DNA of 64,000 nucleotides from Ascaris suum. Lineage: Eukaryota > Nematoda > Chromadorea > Rhabditida > Ascarididae. This document shows, in pieces, positions 38,225 through 51,847 of the stretch. Each line of letters begins with the position of its first letter. The stretch's first letter is position 1. The translations under genes and the position numbers were made by a program. The stretch spans positions 13,877,826-13,941,825 of the forward strand of contig CM024187.1 in assembly GCA_013433145.1 (NCBI GenBank). The letters run 5' to 3'. The notes under the pieces were generated by a model, which was not told the DNA's origin, did no database searches, and saw nothing but the letters and a program-made list of their open reading frames with translations.

Positions 38225-39021
38225 GCAACGGTGGAAACTCGAGGGCTTTTCCGGCCTACAGCTAATTGCCAGCCGTTTGCAACCTCTTCCTCAGGTTTGA
38301 GATGTGGATTAATAGACTAAGTGTGACCCAACTATTGTTAGTTCATTTCGATGTAGTCAAGTCGTCGCTGTTATGCGTTTGCAAGTGTTTGCCGCAAATT
38401 TCCGAGCGGATTTATGGTAAGATGAATTGTTGTGGTTTGATGCGTTAATCGTTGTCTCAAAAGAGTTGTGGCTAAGGCAGTTGATTGCTTACTTTCATTG
38501 ACTTTAGTTCCCTTCTCTTTTTTCTTTAGTCCTAGCTTGGTCATTTCCTCTCTTGAGCGCTCACGAACTTTAAATGCAAATTTTTGAATTGACGTGCGGT
38601 AAAGCGAAGTGCTGCGATCACTTCATCGCTGACGTTTTCTTCGTTATCATAAAAGTGTTGCGATAGACAGTTGGTTGCTTCCAGCTCCGTTGGCTTTCTT
38701 TTCCGTGGTTTCGGTTTTCAATTGCTTCCATTGTTTTATTACTTGTTTTCTTTGCCGTTTTTCTTTTCTTCCTGCTAGAGGAACGAGTACCGTTGAGGAC
38801 GGCTAGGTAAGGACACAAAGGAGATGTGAAAGCAGAATGAAGTGTTGATTTGTGACATTTTTAAATTCTTTAGTGAGTTTTGAAGCTAGAGTAGCAATAT
38901 CGACACATGGGAAATAACTGCATTTGGAAGCTTGATGCTTCAGGCGTGATCATAACCTGTGTCCCTAAGTGGGGCCGTTGCATGTGTATAATGCTGCCAG
39001 GGTTTGCAACTGCTGAACGGT

Positions 39022-39031
39022 TAAATTTCAG
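39022..39031 (+). promoter_or_regulatory. nuo-3: Likely spliced-leader acceptor of nuo-3
   Basis: TAAATTTCAG ends 33 nt before the nuo-3 ATG, with no upstream exon of this gene. It resembles the strong TTTCAG acceptors used for trans-splicing. Confidence 0.6.
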
Positions 39032-39064
39032 TTGTCAAAAGGAGAGACCTTAAATTAAAATAAG

Positions 39065-42000
39065 ATGGCAACCTCTCGCCTCACAAAGTTTGGGTCCGGT
39101 GCATCGGCGTTGGCTCGTGAAGTGGCGCCGATTGTTTCCAGTAACAAGGAACAGGCTCGCGCCTCGGTGCTTTCCGCATACAAAGAGCTGTAAGTTTTGT
39201 TGCATTCATCGTTATCGTTACCGCAGCCGATGCTCTTCTCGGTTAGTTTGGGTCAAATTTTGTTCAGTAACGATTTTGGCTTCTCTCATCGTCATCTCGC
39301 ATACGAGTCCTCGTTGTGGCTTGCTGTGTGGATATGAGTCTAAACCCCTAGGCAGATAAGGAGTAATTGCATTTCCTTTCAAGCATTATTCTTCTTTTCC
39401 ACGTATTAGACGTGGTATATCCCAGTTGTATCGGCGAATTGTCAAGGCGCTCATCGGAGGTGCCGATCTGTTTTCGAGCAATAATTGGGTGACTGCATAG
39501 GTCTGCGCTGTCAGAGGAGCACTTTTCATTGCGACGTTGATTTAGTTATATGCAGTGGTCGAGTTCACTGACCATCGCCTGTTCTTTTCGAAGACTGGCG
39601 TGTTTACATGCTCTTGAGTATTGCCGAGCTACAACTAGGCCACTAGATCAATTTTTTGATTATTTCGGACCACCACATCACCCTCTTTCGTCCATTACTA
39701 TCTCCATGCGACGTTGCATAACAATTATGTAGAAAAAAGCCAGTTGTAGCCTAAAAAATAAAAAAAAAAACGTTATGAATCTCCACTGAAAGAAAACAGT
39801 CGGTCGTAGTTACATTTGGGAACACAAACGTTTATGCGAGTGAAGAGGCGACTAAGTTCATATGAAGTGAGCAGCTTAGTTTACTCGAGTTTTAGTTTTT
39901 TAGTGATTGTCCAATTGCCCATACTTCGAGCCTTCTGCCTTTGCTCAATGATAGCCCGTTATCCTCCGCCTAATGTTGCAAATTCACCGTTACCTTCTTG
40001 CCTTCAGTGCGTTTCATTGAGTCTCTTTCAGCGCCGTTGTTATCGTCACTCTACCGTTGTGTTAGCAGCTCACATGTGGTCTGAGTGATAAAGTGGAAAA
40101 ATGTTGTTTCTGGTCGTGCTGTCATAAGTTTCTCGCTGATTCATCGCTTCCAGTACAGTTGTAATGCTATGTGGTCGTTTTGTTATCGAACACTGGGTAT
40201 ACGTATCGTGTTTCTTACGTGGTATGATGCTGCGCATGCAATAGTCGTTCCTTATAAGTTTTATGGGTTCCGTTGTCATTTTTGTACTGCTTATTGCAAT
40301 TAAAGGAATGAGCACCATGTTTAGCTGAAGTAGTGCGAGATATGATGTAGTATGTTTTTGATATGTCGCGTTATGACTACGGTTACTTCATTCAAGTATT
40401 TCCTTCCTTATATATAAAGGTTTAAAACTTCTTACAAGAATTTTGATGCCGGCCTGATCTGGCAGCTCTATTGCATTGAACTTATTTCATCGGGTGAATA
40501 CGAAAAATTCAATAACAACTGCCGTTTTAGTTTCATTTAGGACTGATTCATGGCTACTCGAATTGTCGCGTTTCTCTGAAATAGCGGTATTTGCACTTCA
40601 TTTAGCATACCAGAGACGGCACTTGGAACGTAGTACTTGGAATTTCGTAATTTATTGCGGCGATGAATGATTCCCTTACGCTAATTGGTTAAGTAACCGT
40701 GCTCAGCAGTTCATGAGCTTGCACGAACATTGTTGTGGTGTGTATGCGTTTGTGTAAGGTGGGCTCGACGACAATCAAGCGTTAGAGTGGTGACGCCTCG
40801 GGCGGCCGCCTCAAGCATCGATTTTCCCCCCACAAACAGCGCTCTTCTCCCATCTCTCTATCTGTATCTATGCGGCTTTCTGTGCCGTCGTTCGGTCGTC
40901 CTTCCATGTGGTCTTCATTTGCTATTTTTCTTTTCCTTATTTCGTTCTCTTTATCACAACTGCTACAGGAACTACGTGAACTCCTCACAAACTGTTGTTT
41001 ACATCTGAGAATCACAAAGCATTGTTACGCATATACTCTCAACCATATTTCAGCACTTTTGATTTTGCGATCTTTATGCGAAGGTCTACTCACACTTTTC
41101 ACATGTGTACCGTCGTTTGCAAACGATTAATTCCCATTCCCGTCAGCGAGAGGTTTACGTTGACTGAAGATCATACGACCTATGCTATACGTTGTATCAG
41201 ACTTCTTTTTGCGACGGTTTATGACGTACCATTTGTCAATTGTTTTGTTGTATGCGCCTTTTCATGCTCTTAGTTGGCCCCTTCGAGAGCAATAGATTCT
41301 TCGCGGGCAGAGCTGTGCTTTGGAGACCTACTGGCAAAGGTGTCATTGCCTCCCTCAGAGTCCTCTACCACCGTGAAGAGAGCTGGCAATCTTCGATACG
41401 GAAGCAAGAATTGAACGTTTTTTTCTATGGGAACACGACAAATGAGAGGTCTTTTTCCGTGCTGTTTGAATTCGTCTGAATAAGTTATGCGTTGCGAGGT
41501 TGACACAGTGAGGGTACAGTCAGCATCTGGTGTTGGGAGGAAGTTATAGAGTCGCGATGTCATGCAAGAAAGAATTAACGAAGAGGGGGCTCATTGCTCA
41601 CGGCCACTACATCTGCGTTTGAAAGCTCGATGTAGACATCCGAAACTAAGGATGTAGAATTGTGGGAAAAGGCTTGTTCATCCCTAAATGGCCAGTGCGA
41701 ACAACCGACGTTTTACTGCACCATTTGTATGAGTGATCGTGTTAGTTGCTACTCCTTAATGCAGACTGATTGAAGCAGTGACCGTATAATTTACTTCTGT
41801 TGCTGCGGAGCTCCATCTCTTAGGTCATGTGCGGGGGTTACGACGTTTAGTAGGCGCAGAGGTGACTTCCCATCCGCCGTCCTTGTTGGTTTGTTTGATC
41901 TCCTTCCCTCCGCCCGTGACACGTTCGAACCATGGAGCCTCGTGAAGCGGAAACAGATTCGACTTCCGCCTCTGCAGAAAAGACCTCAGTGTACGTCAGA

Positions 42001-45000
42001 ATATATTCGGAGAACTGTCTTCATGTGGGCCTCACCACCTTAAAGCTGAGTCATCATCCCTGTGGAGGTGACTGTACCTTGCAGATAGGACTTTCGTAAT
42101 CTGCCGAATAAGTCATGGCCCAGGCGTGACGGTTTTCCTGCCTCGAGCTCTCTCCCGTTTACTTTACGGAATAAGAGGGGGGAGGGAGCTGAGCGAAGTA
42201 ACCAAAAATATCCTCTGCATTAAGTATAGAGGTTTATTTTGACATGTTCAGCTTCAGTAGCGGATGCATTCGCCACAAGGGTATCTTTATAGTAGTTGTA
42301 GTGCAGGAAGACCAAATAAAATCGATCCGTTGTCACGTGACAGTTGACATGAAGGATAAGTTCCTTTTTCTGTTATAGATGTTTAGGTTTGCTCTTTTGT
42401 ATGGTGGCGATTGAGTTGCTGACGTGTTTCCTCCTCATTCCCTCTCCCCGTCCCCACCTTCTAATCCACTCCTTACGCTGACCTGGAAGAAGGTGCTTGT
42501 AAGGGCAGGTTCTGAAAGTTTCCGTGCACACATGAGTTCGATGAAATGTGAGGTTTTTTTGCCGTTCGCTGTGCATTTGTGTGCGCGTGCAAGAAAAAAG
42601 TGACAGAGAGAGTATGATCGCTTCACTGTTCTGCTGCGCAGAACATGCGGTTGTGTAAAGGGCGAATTTGGTGTGCAATGTGGGCACTCAGCGAGCACCG
42701 ACACACTTTCGCCTGTAATGAAGGCGTTGATGGTGGTGATGATGTGCGCCCATATCGAGCCATTATTCGCTCTCGTTTGCTTGTTGCAGTCGTTGTGTAT
42801 ATGTATGCTGCCAGCGGGTGAACTGCTATTCATCTGCATTTGCATTTTTCTTCATTTTGTATGTTTTGTGAATGGATTCTTCAAAATTGTTCACTTCAAT
42901 TTGCACCGGAATGATTGCAGAATGTTGCGCATTAGGCAGCAATTTCTTGCATTTCAAGTATTAAGCAATAAATAGAGAACTACGACCACTTATAACTGCT
43001 ATAGAGTTAAGATTGCGAAAGACATGAGCATGGATGTTCCTGGAATTTTTCTATCCTAGAATACTAGTAAGTTTGCATGAGGAGCAATTTTTGTGAATCC
43101 AGAAGTGACGTAAAGTAAGCACGGTTTGTCGAAAAGGACTGCGAAGCAAGAGATGTATGACCAGGAGGGTAGTTGTCGAAGCTGTTCTTCAATGAGTTCA
43201 GCTGTGGTTTGTGAGTTTGCTTCATTTAAACCATGCAGTGCAGCACTACTTTGCAATGCAGTCACCCTTGCATCAGCTGTCGTTCTGCGTTATATGCTGC
43301 AACAATCTTTTGTCTGTGCTGCGCTCCGGACAGAGTGTACTATTTTGTGGGCAGCGTTCGGATCGCGCATTGAACGTGTGCACCCGCAACGAGACTGCTG
43401 CATCGTGCCCAATACGGCAAGCGATAGTTTTGCATTGCGTGTGTCGTGCGTGTGTGTTCCAAAGAGTCAGCGTTTCCACTTTCCACACACACGCTTGACT
43501 CTCTGCGCTGGTGGTCGGTGGCGATGGTGTTTTCTCGTCGTTGATTTATTCCCTTTTCCCACTGGTCCACGTGAACGCTCACTTCTGTATGCTAGTTGTG
43601 GATAGAGTTCTTCCGGATAATGGAATAGACATATCGAAAAGATAATTTCAACGCGTTGCGAAAAAGGCGTCTTTTTCTTTCAGTTTGAGTGTATTTGTTT
43701 ACGAAGCTCCTTTTAGTGGGAGAATGTGAGTTATATAACCTGTCCTACCACCACATGAGCCAATTTTCTTGAATGTTATTCTCTGCTTTGGAGATGCTCC
43801 TCTTTGAACTTCCGAGATCAGCTTTTCAACTCCTGAAACCGCAACGGATTCTCGTTTCTTTGGGTTCTGAAGCTGTCGACTACAGCCAACACATTTTTAA
43901 TTTTTCCGGAACATACAGGATTGCTTCTGTTTCTTGTCGTTCTGCACGCATCCTCGCCCTATATTCGAGCGCTTTCCCACGACGAAAATTGTCGTCCTTT
44001 CCACACGAGACAGCGACAGTTGTAGACATGCATCCCACGGGACCTTGGCGGGGAGTGCTGCTCTGCAGGAATCCTCGTTTTTGAGAAGTGATCCGCAAAG
44101 TGGCTAACCTTGCAGGTGTACATCATTTGTTCTATTTGAAGTTGAAACCATCCAAAATGAGTGAGCTAAGACTTGCGACCAGTTTATAACTGGCCGCTAA
44201 TTGTTTCCTGATGAAATTGATAGGCATCTTCAGCAGAATTGTCGAAGTGTGCGTGTTTAACACGAGTGGAGAACTATTACCAGATATTTCTCGTCTTAAC
44301 TAAAAATGGGTAATGATTGTTTTCCTTAGAGATTTGATGCTTTCTTAATGGCGCGAGGTCCACATTGAACTTGATGTGAAAACGATCCATTCAGTATTGC
44401 TGGTGTTAGTTTAACAGTCACCGTCGCCTTATAACAGATTATGTTGGATGTTTTGTTCGTAGAGTTTGTAATGTTTTAATTCTGTTTTGATGGAAACTGC
44501 ATTGTTGTACTTCCTGTTCGGTTCGACACAATGGGATTTGTGCCTCTTTCTTGAGGGGCATACGCACTGTGAGGTCTTCTTTTGGGAGTGTGGGAAGTGA
44601 AAAACATCACTGCATTCTGAAGGAGTAATGAATAGTGATGATGTCTTTTGCAGACAGCGTCTGGCGCCGACCTTCTGGTGGGACTATGAGTTACACGATA
44701 TGCCGCTGCCAGTTTTCCGTGCAGTGCTTAAGAAGCAATTCACCAATAATGCTCATCTCAACGACGTTCGGGTAATCGACCGTAAAGTTGCTGAATGCAA
44801 GCAGGTTAGTGTTTCGAATGGAAAGGGCGCAGCCCATTAAGTTCTCAGGAGCAGAGGTACGTCCCTATCCCTGTCCTTGCGAGTATTACGGCGGCGACTT
44901 TCAACATATTCTCAGACATGCTACTAATTTCATCGTTCTTTTTTCCTTCTGTTTCTCACACCCGAAGCAATTACAACACGATCCCATTCCAGGATCTACC

Positions 45001-45706
45001 GCTGCGGTTTTGCAACGAGGTCTTTTTCTTGAGAAGGGGAGATGCGCATTTATTTAGGGTCGTGTTCGCATTCGTTTTTCATTGCAGTGTTGCTTACGGC
45101 GTCGTTGGATGCTCATTGGAAGGTTTCCAGTGGTAGTCAACACAATGAGATTTTTTGGTTAATTTCCTTTAGCTCGGAGAGAGCAATGAATTTTCGAGTT
45201 AATTTTAGTTGCTTTCTTCGGGCTTTTTTTTTTCTTTCAGTTGCGAAGTTCATTGAAAGACCATTTCGAGTGGGTTCAAGCTGATATCTCGACTTCTGTG
45301 ATGATTGTTTGTACTTATCATACGCAGTTGACGCGATCGGCTTGGGTGGTTTTTGCTAGGTGTATATGGTGTGCTATGCCAAGGCCGAATTGCGTTTCAT
45401 GGTTCGACATAGCGTTCGTCGACCTTCATGTTGTGACACTGGTTTATCGACTCTTTGACACTCATTGAATGTGTTGCTACCAGTAATTGTAAGAGCAACG
45501 GTCGTCCCATTTCCGATGCGTAGAGTAATCGTAAGAACGATAAACTGGCTAGGGGGCAGTTGTGCTGATCGTTTGTATTTCAGCATATGGTGGGTATTCG
45601 GAACGCCTTCTACAACGGCGATCACGTCCGTAATTACCTATTCCGCGAGAATGTGGAACCGAAGCCGAAGGATTTCCTTTCGAAATTCCTCAGCGGAAAG
45701 GATTAG
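39065..45706 (+). CDS. nuo-3: NADH dehydrogenase 1 alpha subcomplex subunit 6 (B14), complex I
   Basis: Accessory LYR-family subunit of mitochondrial complex I, on the matrix arm, where it docks the acyl carrier protein. Exons are 39065-39189, 44654-44804 and 45584-45706, giving 132 residues (human NDUFA6 has 128 in the form I recall). Junctions agree in phase: AAAGAGCT joins A/CAG to give YKELQRLAPTFWWDYEL. The second exon has FRAVLKKQFTNNAHLNDVRV (human MFMKNAHVTDPRVVD) and the third HMVGIRNAFYNGDHVRNYLF ending PKPKDFLSKFLSGKD (human RPKDFLSKF). The LYR motif is degenerate (AYKEL). The ATG follows a trans-splice-like acceptor. The first intron is very long (5464 nt). brk-1 precedes it and coq-3 follows on the same strand. 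Confidence 0.93.
39190..44653 (+). other. nuo-3: Large first intron of nuo-3 (5.46 kb)
   Basis: Bounded by donor GTAAGT at 39190 and acceptor TTTTGCAG ending at 44653. It contains several open frames (largest 43126-43605 on +, with overlapping minus frames), but none shows a recognisable domain or a splice-consistent structure. Repeats may be present; I cannot identify them. Confidence 0.6.
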
Positions 45707-46617
45707 AGGAGTTCTTGTGGGCGCAGATCGGGCACCATAATGTGATAATGGGGGTTGTTTTGTGTGCGCTTATCGAAACATTAGATTGTTGCTGATGTCT
45801 AAGGATGCGAATTTTTTCGAGTTTTTTAGCCGCAGACAAACGGTCTCATTGTAGCAATTGCCGTTTGCTTCTACTGTACTATATGTTCGTGACTTTGCAG
45901 TGAGTAAAGCTTCTTTAAAATGATGGCTGTGCTTGAAAACTTGTCCTCGGGCCTGCCAACCTCTGAGTGTGCTTCTCTTCGCCACTTTTTTAGAATGCTT
46001 GGTGTAATTCGGTTTGCTAGGGTTCGTGCAGCTAAAGTTGCTGGAGTGAAAATTATACAAAGAGTTTTAGCTTATTCTTTCAAAAATAGTCCGATCTGGG
46101 CTTCGAGCATGAGGCGGCGGGGGTGGGAAGAGAGGAGGGGAAAAGAAAAGATGTCGGCTTGCGCAACATCAGCGGGTGCGGTAACGAAGGAGGTAGTTTA
46201 GGCACAAGTCTGCACTGAGTAGTTGAGAACGATGTGAGTATGCGACAGCATTCACCGTCTTGATAGAACGAGACGATCGACGCTAGTCTGTTGTACACTG
46301 GGTGTCTCTTCTGACCAAATCATGTCTTGCCACCAGGAAGTGGACTAGGGATGGATGGTGGACAGTAGCCTAGAGTTGAGTGTCTTGTTTGGTTTGCGAA
46401 GGTACTGCTCACCCTTGATCAAGGAAGAGCAGTGTATGCCGTCCCACCAATGCGAAATGTTCTTAGAAAGTGACACTTAGCAGTCAGTTCGGAAATATAA
46501 CTAAGCCTTTTAAAGATATCACCTGGTAGATAGATCCGTCTCGGAAGCAAGTTCCTAGCGCTTGTTTTGCACCGCATCAGGCTCTCGAAATTTCGGCCAG
46601 AGGTTTTATGATCGACG
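45707..46617 (+). other. Intercistronic region nuo-3 / coq-3
   Basis: About 0.9 kb with no clear AATAAA after nuo-3. AG dinucleotides in GCATCAG (ends 46580) and CGGCCAG (ends 46600) are candidate trans-splice acceptors for coq-3. No other gene is seen. Confidence 0.45.
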
Positions 46618-49600
46618 ATGTCTCCAGCTTTGTCCGGTCACGGCTACAGAATGCGTCTTGGCCTGCTTCGTCGTGCTAGGAGTGGGCATGCAACCTTGTG
46701 TGAAAGGCTTGCTTCATCCTCGTCAGCTAGTACTGCTTTCGGAACACGCTTGTTCACAAATTCATCGTTCGATTCCGTAGACGCAGAAGAGATACGACGT
46801 TTTGGAAGGCTTTCTTCACAATGGGCCAACGAAGAAGATTCGTTCAAAGCGTTGCACTCTTTCAACCAGATTCGAGTGCCATGGATTGTGGACTCGATCA
46901 CAAAGGCTGATCCCGATCAGCAGGTAAGCGCTGTCTTCATCAGCAATTGATTTTGGCATGTAGTGGTTTTTTTTTGCGACGTACTGTTGTGGTGGAATGG
47001 TGCTGTGAGTATGCATTTGTCGGATCGGCAGTCCTTTTTACAATATACTTCTAACCTGACCGTGAACCGAGATTTCTCTTATTTGCGCACTTTCCTTTTA
47101 AGATCCATCACGATCGTTTTAAGATTTTGGTTTTTGGTGGACCGAGTTTGTCTTACTGCGTCGGTATTCTGAATTTTTTTCAGAAATAATGTAGTGAAGA
47201 AATGCATAAGTAATAAGATGCTCTGCTCAGTCTTTTTTGTTATTTCAGTTGAAATGACAGGTCATAAAGAAAATTATTTCCGCACGCAGTTGAGAATAAT
47301 TATATAAGTTTAATAGGTGCTGTTATTTTCATGCTTTCAAGTCTGTGGCACAGCGCCCACATTAGACCGTCGCAGGTAAAATTTTGCTCATGAGCTGTTT
47401 TTTGGTCGTTATTTGGATGTTTAAGAATGCAACTTTCCAAAAAAAGTGGACTAAAGTTTTATGCCTGCTGGTTTCATATGAAAACCGCTCTAAGCTGAGA
47501 GAATCAAACTAGAGCATTTGTAAGAGCTTTATGAGTCTCCCGCGGATCTTTGCTAAAGTAGTCCAGTAGTGGATCTTTTCACAACTCTGACTCGCTTCAG
47601 TGTTGCATTGCTCGAACTGTCTCATGTTGCCCCCCGAAGGATTTCATATGTAATGCAAATGTTTTGGTGCAGAATACGATGTATCCTGCATCACATTCTG
47701 CTGATCTGACTTTTGTGTCTCAGCCTTTCATCGGAGTTCTGCACATATGTTGGCTTGCTGAAGAATAGGGGAGAGCTGGCTTTCCGATGTGTATTATAGG
47801 ACTGAGGGTTTCAATGTTTTTCTTTTGCAGGAGCAGTTGGCGGGTATTCGTTTGGTGGATGTAGGATGTGGAGGCGGGCTTTTATCGATTCCTTTGGCTC
47901 GGCTGGGCGCATCGCTTTGTGGTATCGATGCCTCAGAAGAGGCAGTACGCGCGGCGTGCATCGCTGTTTCGAGTGCTTTCCATGCTTCACCACCAAAATG
48001 CGGTGAGATTCACCTCGAATGCTCGACCGTCGAAAAGTTCGCCGAAACAAATGCGTCGGGTTTGTTTTGTTACTTTTTAAACGGAGCAGTTATTTTGTTA
48101 CTTTAAACGAACTACTGAAGTGATGACAAGATCGGGAGCGGGGCTACCAGGGAAGGAGTGCTCATACAAAAAATGTATGAGCATTTCACGCTCGAAATCC
48201 TTGAATTGAAGGAGAAAGCTGGATTGGTGCAGACACCCGATCCCTCACAAGTTTTCGCAACTGGCTTTAGAGAAAAGAGAGGGAGATTTTCTAAGGGTTT
48301 TTCCATGGTCGAAAATTTTTGCAAAATCTCTAAAAGCAATTTCCGATACATTCAGTTGCCAAGAGCGGCTACGAGCACCTGTTTGATAGCCTTCGGTTAT
48401 CAAAAATGGCCACAAACCACTTGGATCGTCAGCAGCTGTGGAGCTTATGAAACACTCCTCGGTGGGTGCCTTATTAAAAAATGGGACCACGCCTGTTGTA
48501 TCAGAAACTTTCCTTCAGACATCGCTCACTCACTTTTGCATAACGGATTTTGAGAATTACGTGTTCAGAATTTTCATGGCATACTTTTCATGTTTTAAAA
48601 AGTAGGGCCGGTATTACTGGGCATAGTTCTCAGTGGAGAGGTGCTGCAGACCTTAGCATTTGCAATGTTTCAGAGACGTCCGCAGTAGATGCGAACTTTT
48701 TTCGACTCGATTCACTCGTTTTGCAAGCAAGTTTTGAAGAACTTTTTTGTGACATAGGCGATGTTTTGAACTCAACAAGTTCGCCGTTTCTTACGAACGA
48801 GGTGCTGTGACTCGTGCAGGTTAAACTTTCATGAGCGTGCACACTGCCTCAGGAAGTTTCTGATCTACTTCGTTGCTCCAGTTTCATGAAACTTAAAAAT
48901 TTAGAGCAGTAAAAGTTTTTAAAACATCCACTGTACTTCAGAAAGTTTTTGATTCACTTCGTTCATGTAACCCTTGCGAATTATGGCTGCTTGGAAGATT
49001 TTGGTCATTTCCTGCAGAGAATTCTCGTTGCTTTTCGCTTACTTTCTTTTTGAAACTTTGGCCCATTTCGCTGGCTTTAAACTTCTGAATCTGTTCACTG
49101 GCTCTTTTCGATACTTTCGAAATACCAGAAAGGACCAGCAGGTGTTTTTAAGCCGATGAACAAAAGCTTCCAGTTTTGACACAGATTAGTCCATCGAATG
49201 TAGACTGCGCTGACGGGCATCAGCATATTTTGCTGAGGAGTGCAGAGAGAGGACAGATACGTTGTGGAAAGGCGGATTTACAAGGCAGGGTCGCTTGAGT
49301 CGAGAAAGCCAGAATAGATGTTGGCATTTATACATATGAAGTCAGATAGGTCTCTGGGGTCGTTTATGAAGTTTAGAAATAATTCCTGCTTGATAAGAGG
49401 CGAGGAAATCATCACTGACGTTTAGTAAGTCAGGTGGACGTTACTACTGTTTTTGGCCAGTTCATGGCAACGCAGAATACACCTGGCAGTTGAGGCTTTG
49501 TGACGCAGATTGCCCATGAAGGTCGCATTAGTTTCGGATCTTTATAAAGTATGTGAAGCCTTGATGCTGACCGAATGATGTGTTTCATAACTGTGGAGTC

Positions 49601-51847
49601 TGCCGAATCCTGCCCATTTCATGCTGTCGGGTTATATGTCGTGCATGATTTTCCATTGGTAAAGTCGACGGCGGTTGTTCGTTTTTTTTCAAGCTAACTA
49701 TCCCTCACTTTGCGATCTTCAGCTGCAGTTGAGCGTTTCTCGAGGATGTGGCGTTATACTTGGCAGCGCCGGTTTGTGGAACTAATCGAAGTTGAAGTGA
49801 AGACTTCTGAGTCAGGCGTTATGTGGATTCGAGTTTCCATTGTCTGCACAATAACTCTGCGCCAAAATTTCTCATAGCGGAAGTAGTTTTTGTGCATCAT
49901 GCTTGCCGAGCTAAAACTCGTTGTAATTACATCTCGCTAAGGCAGCGATACGAGGTATTGGGGCAGTTTGCACAATGATTTGCAGTCACCGGCAAAGAAC
50001 TAAGTGGTCTGAAATTGCAAGAGTGCATTTGTTGTTTTTCTGCGGTAGTTTTCATGCCTGTGCACTGTCCGAATCCGCCCAATTAGCCCTAATTCTTGGC
50101 CATTCGGGCGAGGTACAAGTCTCAGGACTTTGATGTTTGCGTTTTTCAGTACTGTTGCAGGGAAATCCACACTCATCTTGACTGGAGGCTATGGTCACGA
50201 CCAATGCTGCATCACGGGGAGTCAGCATTTTGAATGTGTTCTCGGTTGGAGTGGCGCGCACAAAATTGAGAGGAGTACGCGTGGACCATGAAAGGAAAAG
50301 GCAGAAGAGGGGTGCTTCGAATTGAGGCATTCCTCAGGAAATGATATTGTTATATGTATGATTTGTTGCACTTGTGAGTGCTTGATGTCCTATGCCAGAA
50401 ATTCATTTGATGCCGTCTTCTGAAAAAAGTATGAGGCATTGGATCTGCAGGATTCGACGCGGTCGTGGCGTCCGAAATTGTGGAGCACGTCGCAAACGTT
50501 GATACGTTCATCAAGGCGTGCGTGCGCCTAGCGCGTGGCGGTGCGCCACTTTTCTTCACAACGATCAACAAAACGCTCGCTAGTCGGATTTTCGCAGTTT
50601 GGATGGCAGAGGTACTGGTTCCTTTCCTTTATCGTCCGGTTTATTTTTGCAGTGTAATTTGACTAGAATGGTTTAGATGAAATAAAGAAATATTTGGTCC
50701 CACACCGACCTTCAGTGCTTTAGAAAGTAGAACTGAAGGAGGGGGTGCACGTCGTTTGGAAATATTCATCATAACGGCCTAGTTCAGATTTAGATTGAAG
50801 TCACCAACCCTGTACAGTGGTTGATAAATGTGAAGTAAGCAAGAAATTGCGAAGTAAAAGTCCCATGTTATGCGTGTGGGAGGAGTGATATTATGAAAGA
50901 CGAATTTTCAGAGGATTTGTTCACCTGTCTATAATGTCATTTCCTCCACTCCCGTTGAAGCTTGCTGCATTTGATATAAGATTGTCGGTTGCTTTGAGTG
51001 CACTGTTTGTTTGAATTGCGTATTCGTCATGTTGTCAGAGGAAATTGTTCTAGCGGCATTCGATATTCGCTTATCTCTGTTTGTTTTCTTCCGTCGATCT
51101 TCTTCCCAGCTCTTTTATCGCTATTATCTCCGCATCTAAATCTTTTAGCAGCTTTAGTCAAATCATTTTCGCATACTTTGCTCTTTCTTCGACTTCTGTG
51201 GTTTCTTTTCTTTGCATTTTTCATATTTTAGCCTTTATCTCTTCTCTTCGTTTGTGCTGCTTCAATTTGCTATTTTCTTGAAGTGTTTCGATATATCGGC
51301 ATCATTATCTCATCGCTCATAATTGCCGGTAATGCATCAAAGGCACTTGTTCACTGAACTGTTATCAGTGACCCCGAAATGCGTCTGTATTTCGTCCAAC
51401 TTCCGTTTGTCCGCTTTACGGAAACTAGCCCTACAATATTCAGTGTTGTTTAATTGCTTTACACCTTGCGCACACTTTTACGTGCTGTGTAATCGCACTG
51501 AATATTTCTCATAAAAGACAAGCTTGTCGAATAGCTGGCTATTTCATGAGATTACAGTTCGTAAAAAAAGTGTGTTTTCGTAATCCTTAGGGAGAGAGGC
51601 GCTCCCCAAATGCAGAAGTGATGTTTGCGTAACAATCATATGATTGCAGGAGGTGTTCGGAGCCGTTCCGTCGGGAGTACATGATTGGTCGAAATTCATT
51701 GAGCCGGAGGTGCTACGGCATAAATTGGAGTCGAACGGTTGCGATGTACGCCTCGTGCATGGCATCGCCTACAATCCGTTCGCCAACAAATGGTCGTGGA
51801 CTGATTGCACTGCTATCAATTACGCTCTCATGGCAGTGAAACGTTGA
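46618..51847 (+). CDS. coq-3: Ubiquinone biosynthesis O-methyltransferase, mitochondrial
   Basis: Class I SAM-dependent methyltransferase that carries out both O-methylations of coenzyme Q head-group synthesis, on the matrix side of the inner mitochondrial membrane. Exons are 46618-46923, 47831-48059, 50451-50611 and 51650-51847; all phases match, giving 297 residues. The N-terminus is Arg/Ser-rich ([19 protein letters not shown]), fitting a mitochondrial presequence; the second ATG at 46651 is an equally good start (286 residues). Family marks are [18 protein letters not shown] motif [21 protein letters not shown] with acidic GIDAS, motif [40 protein letters not shown] and the C-terminal YNPF-NKWSWTD-TAINYAL. 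It lies between nuo-3 and gdi-1 on the same strand. Confidence 0.95.

Noticed and set aside
43126..43605. 159-codon plus ORF inside the nuo-3 intron
   Set aside because: It begins with a non-ATG codon, overlaps minus frames of similar length, is Cys-rich with no domain, and lacks splice context.
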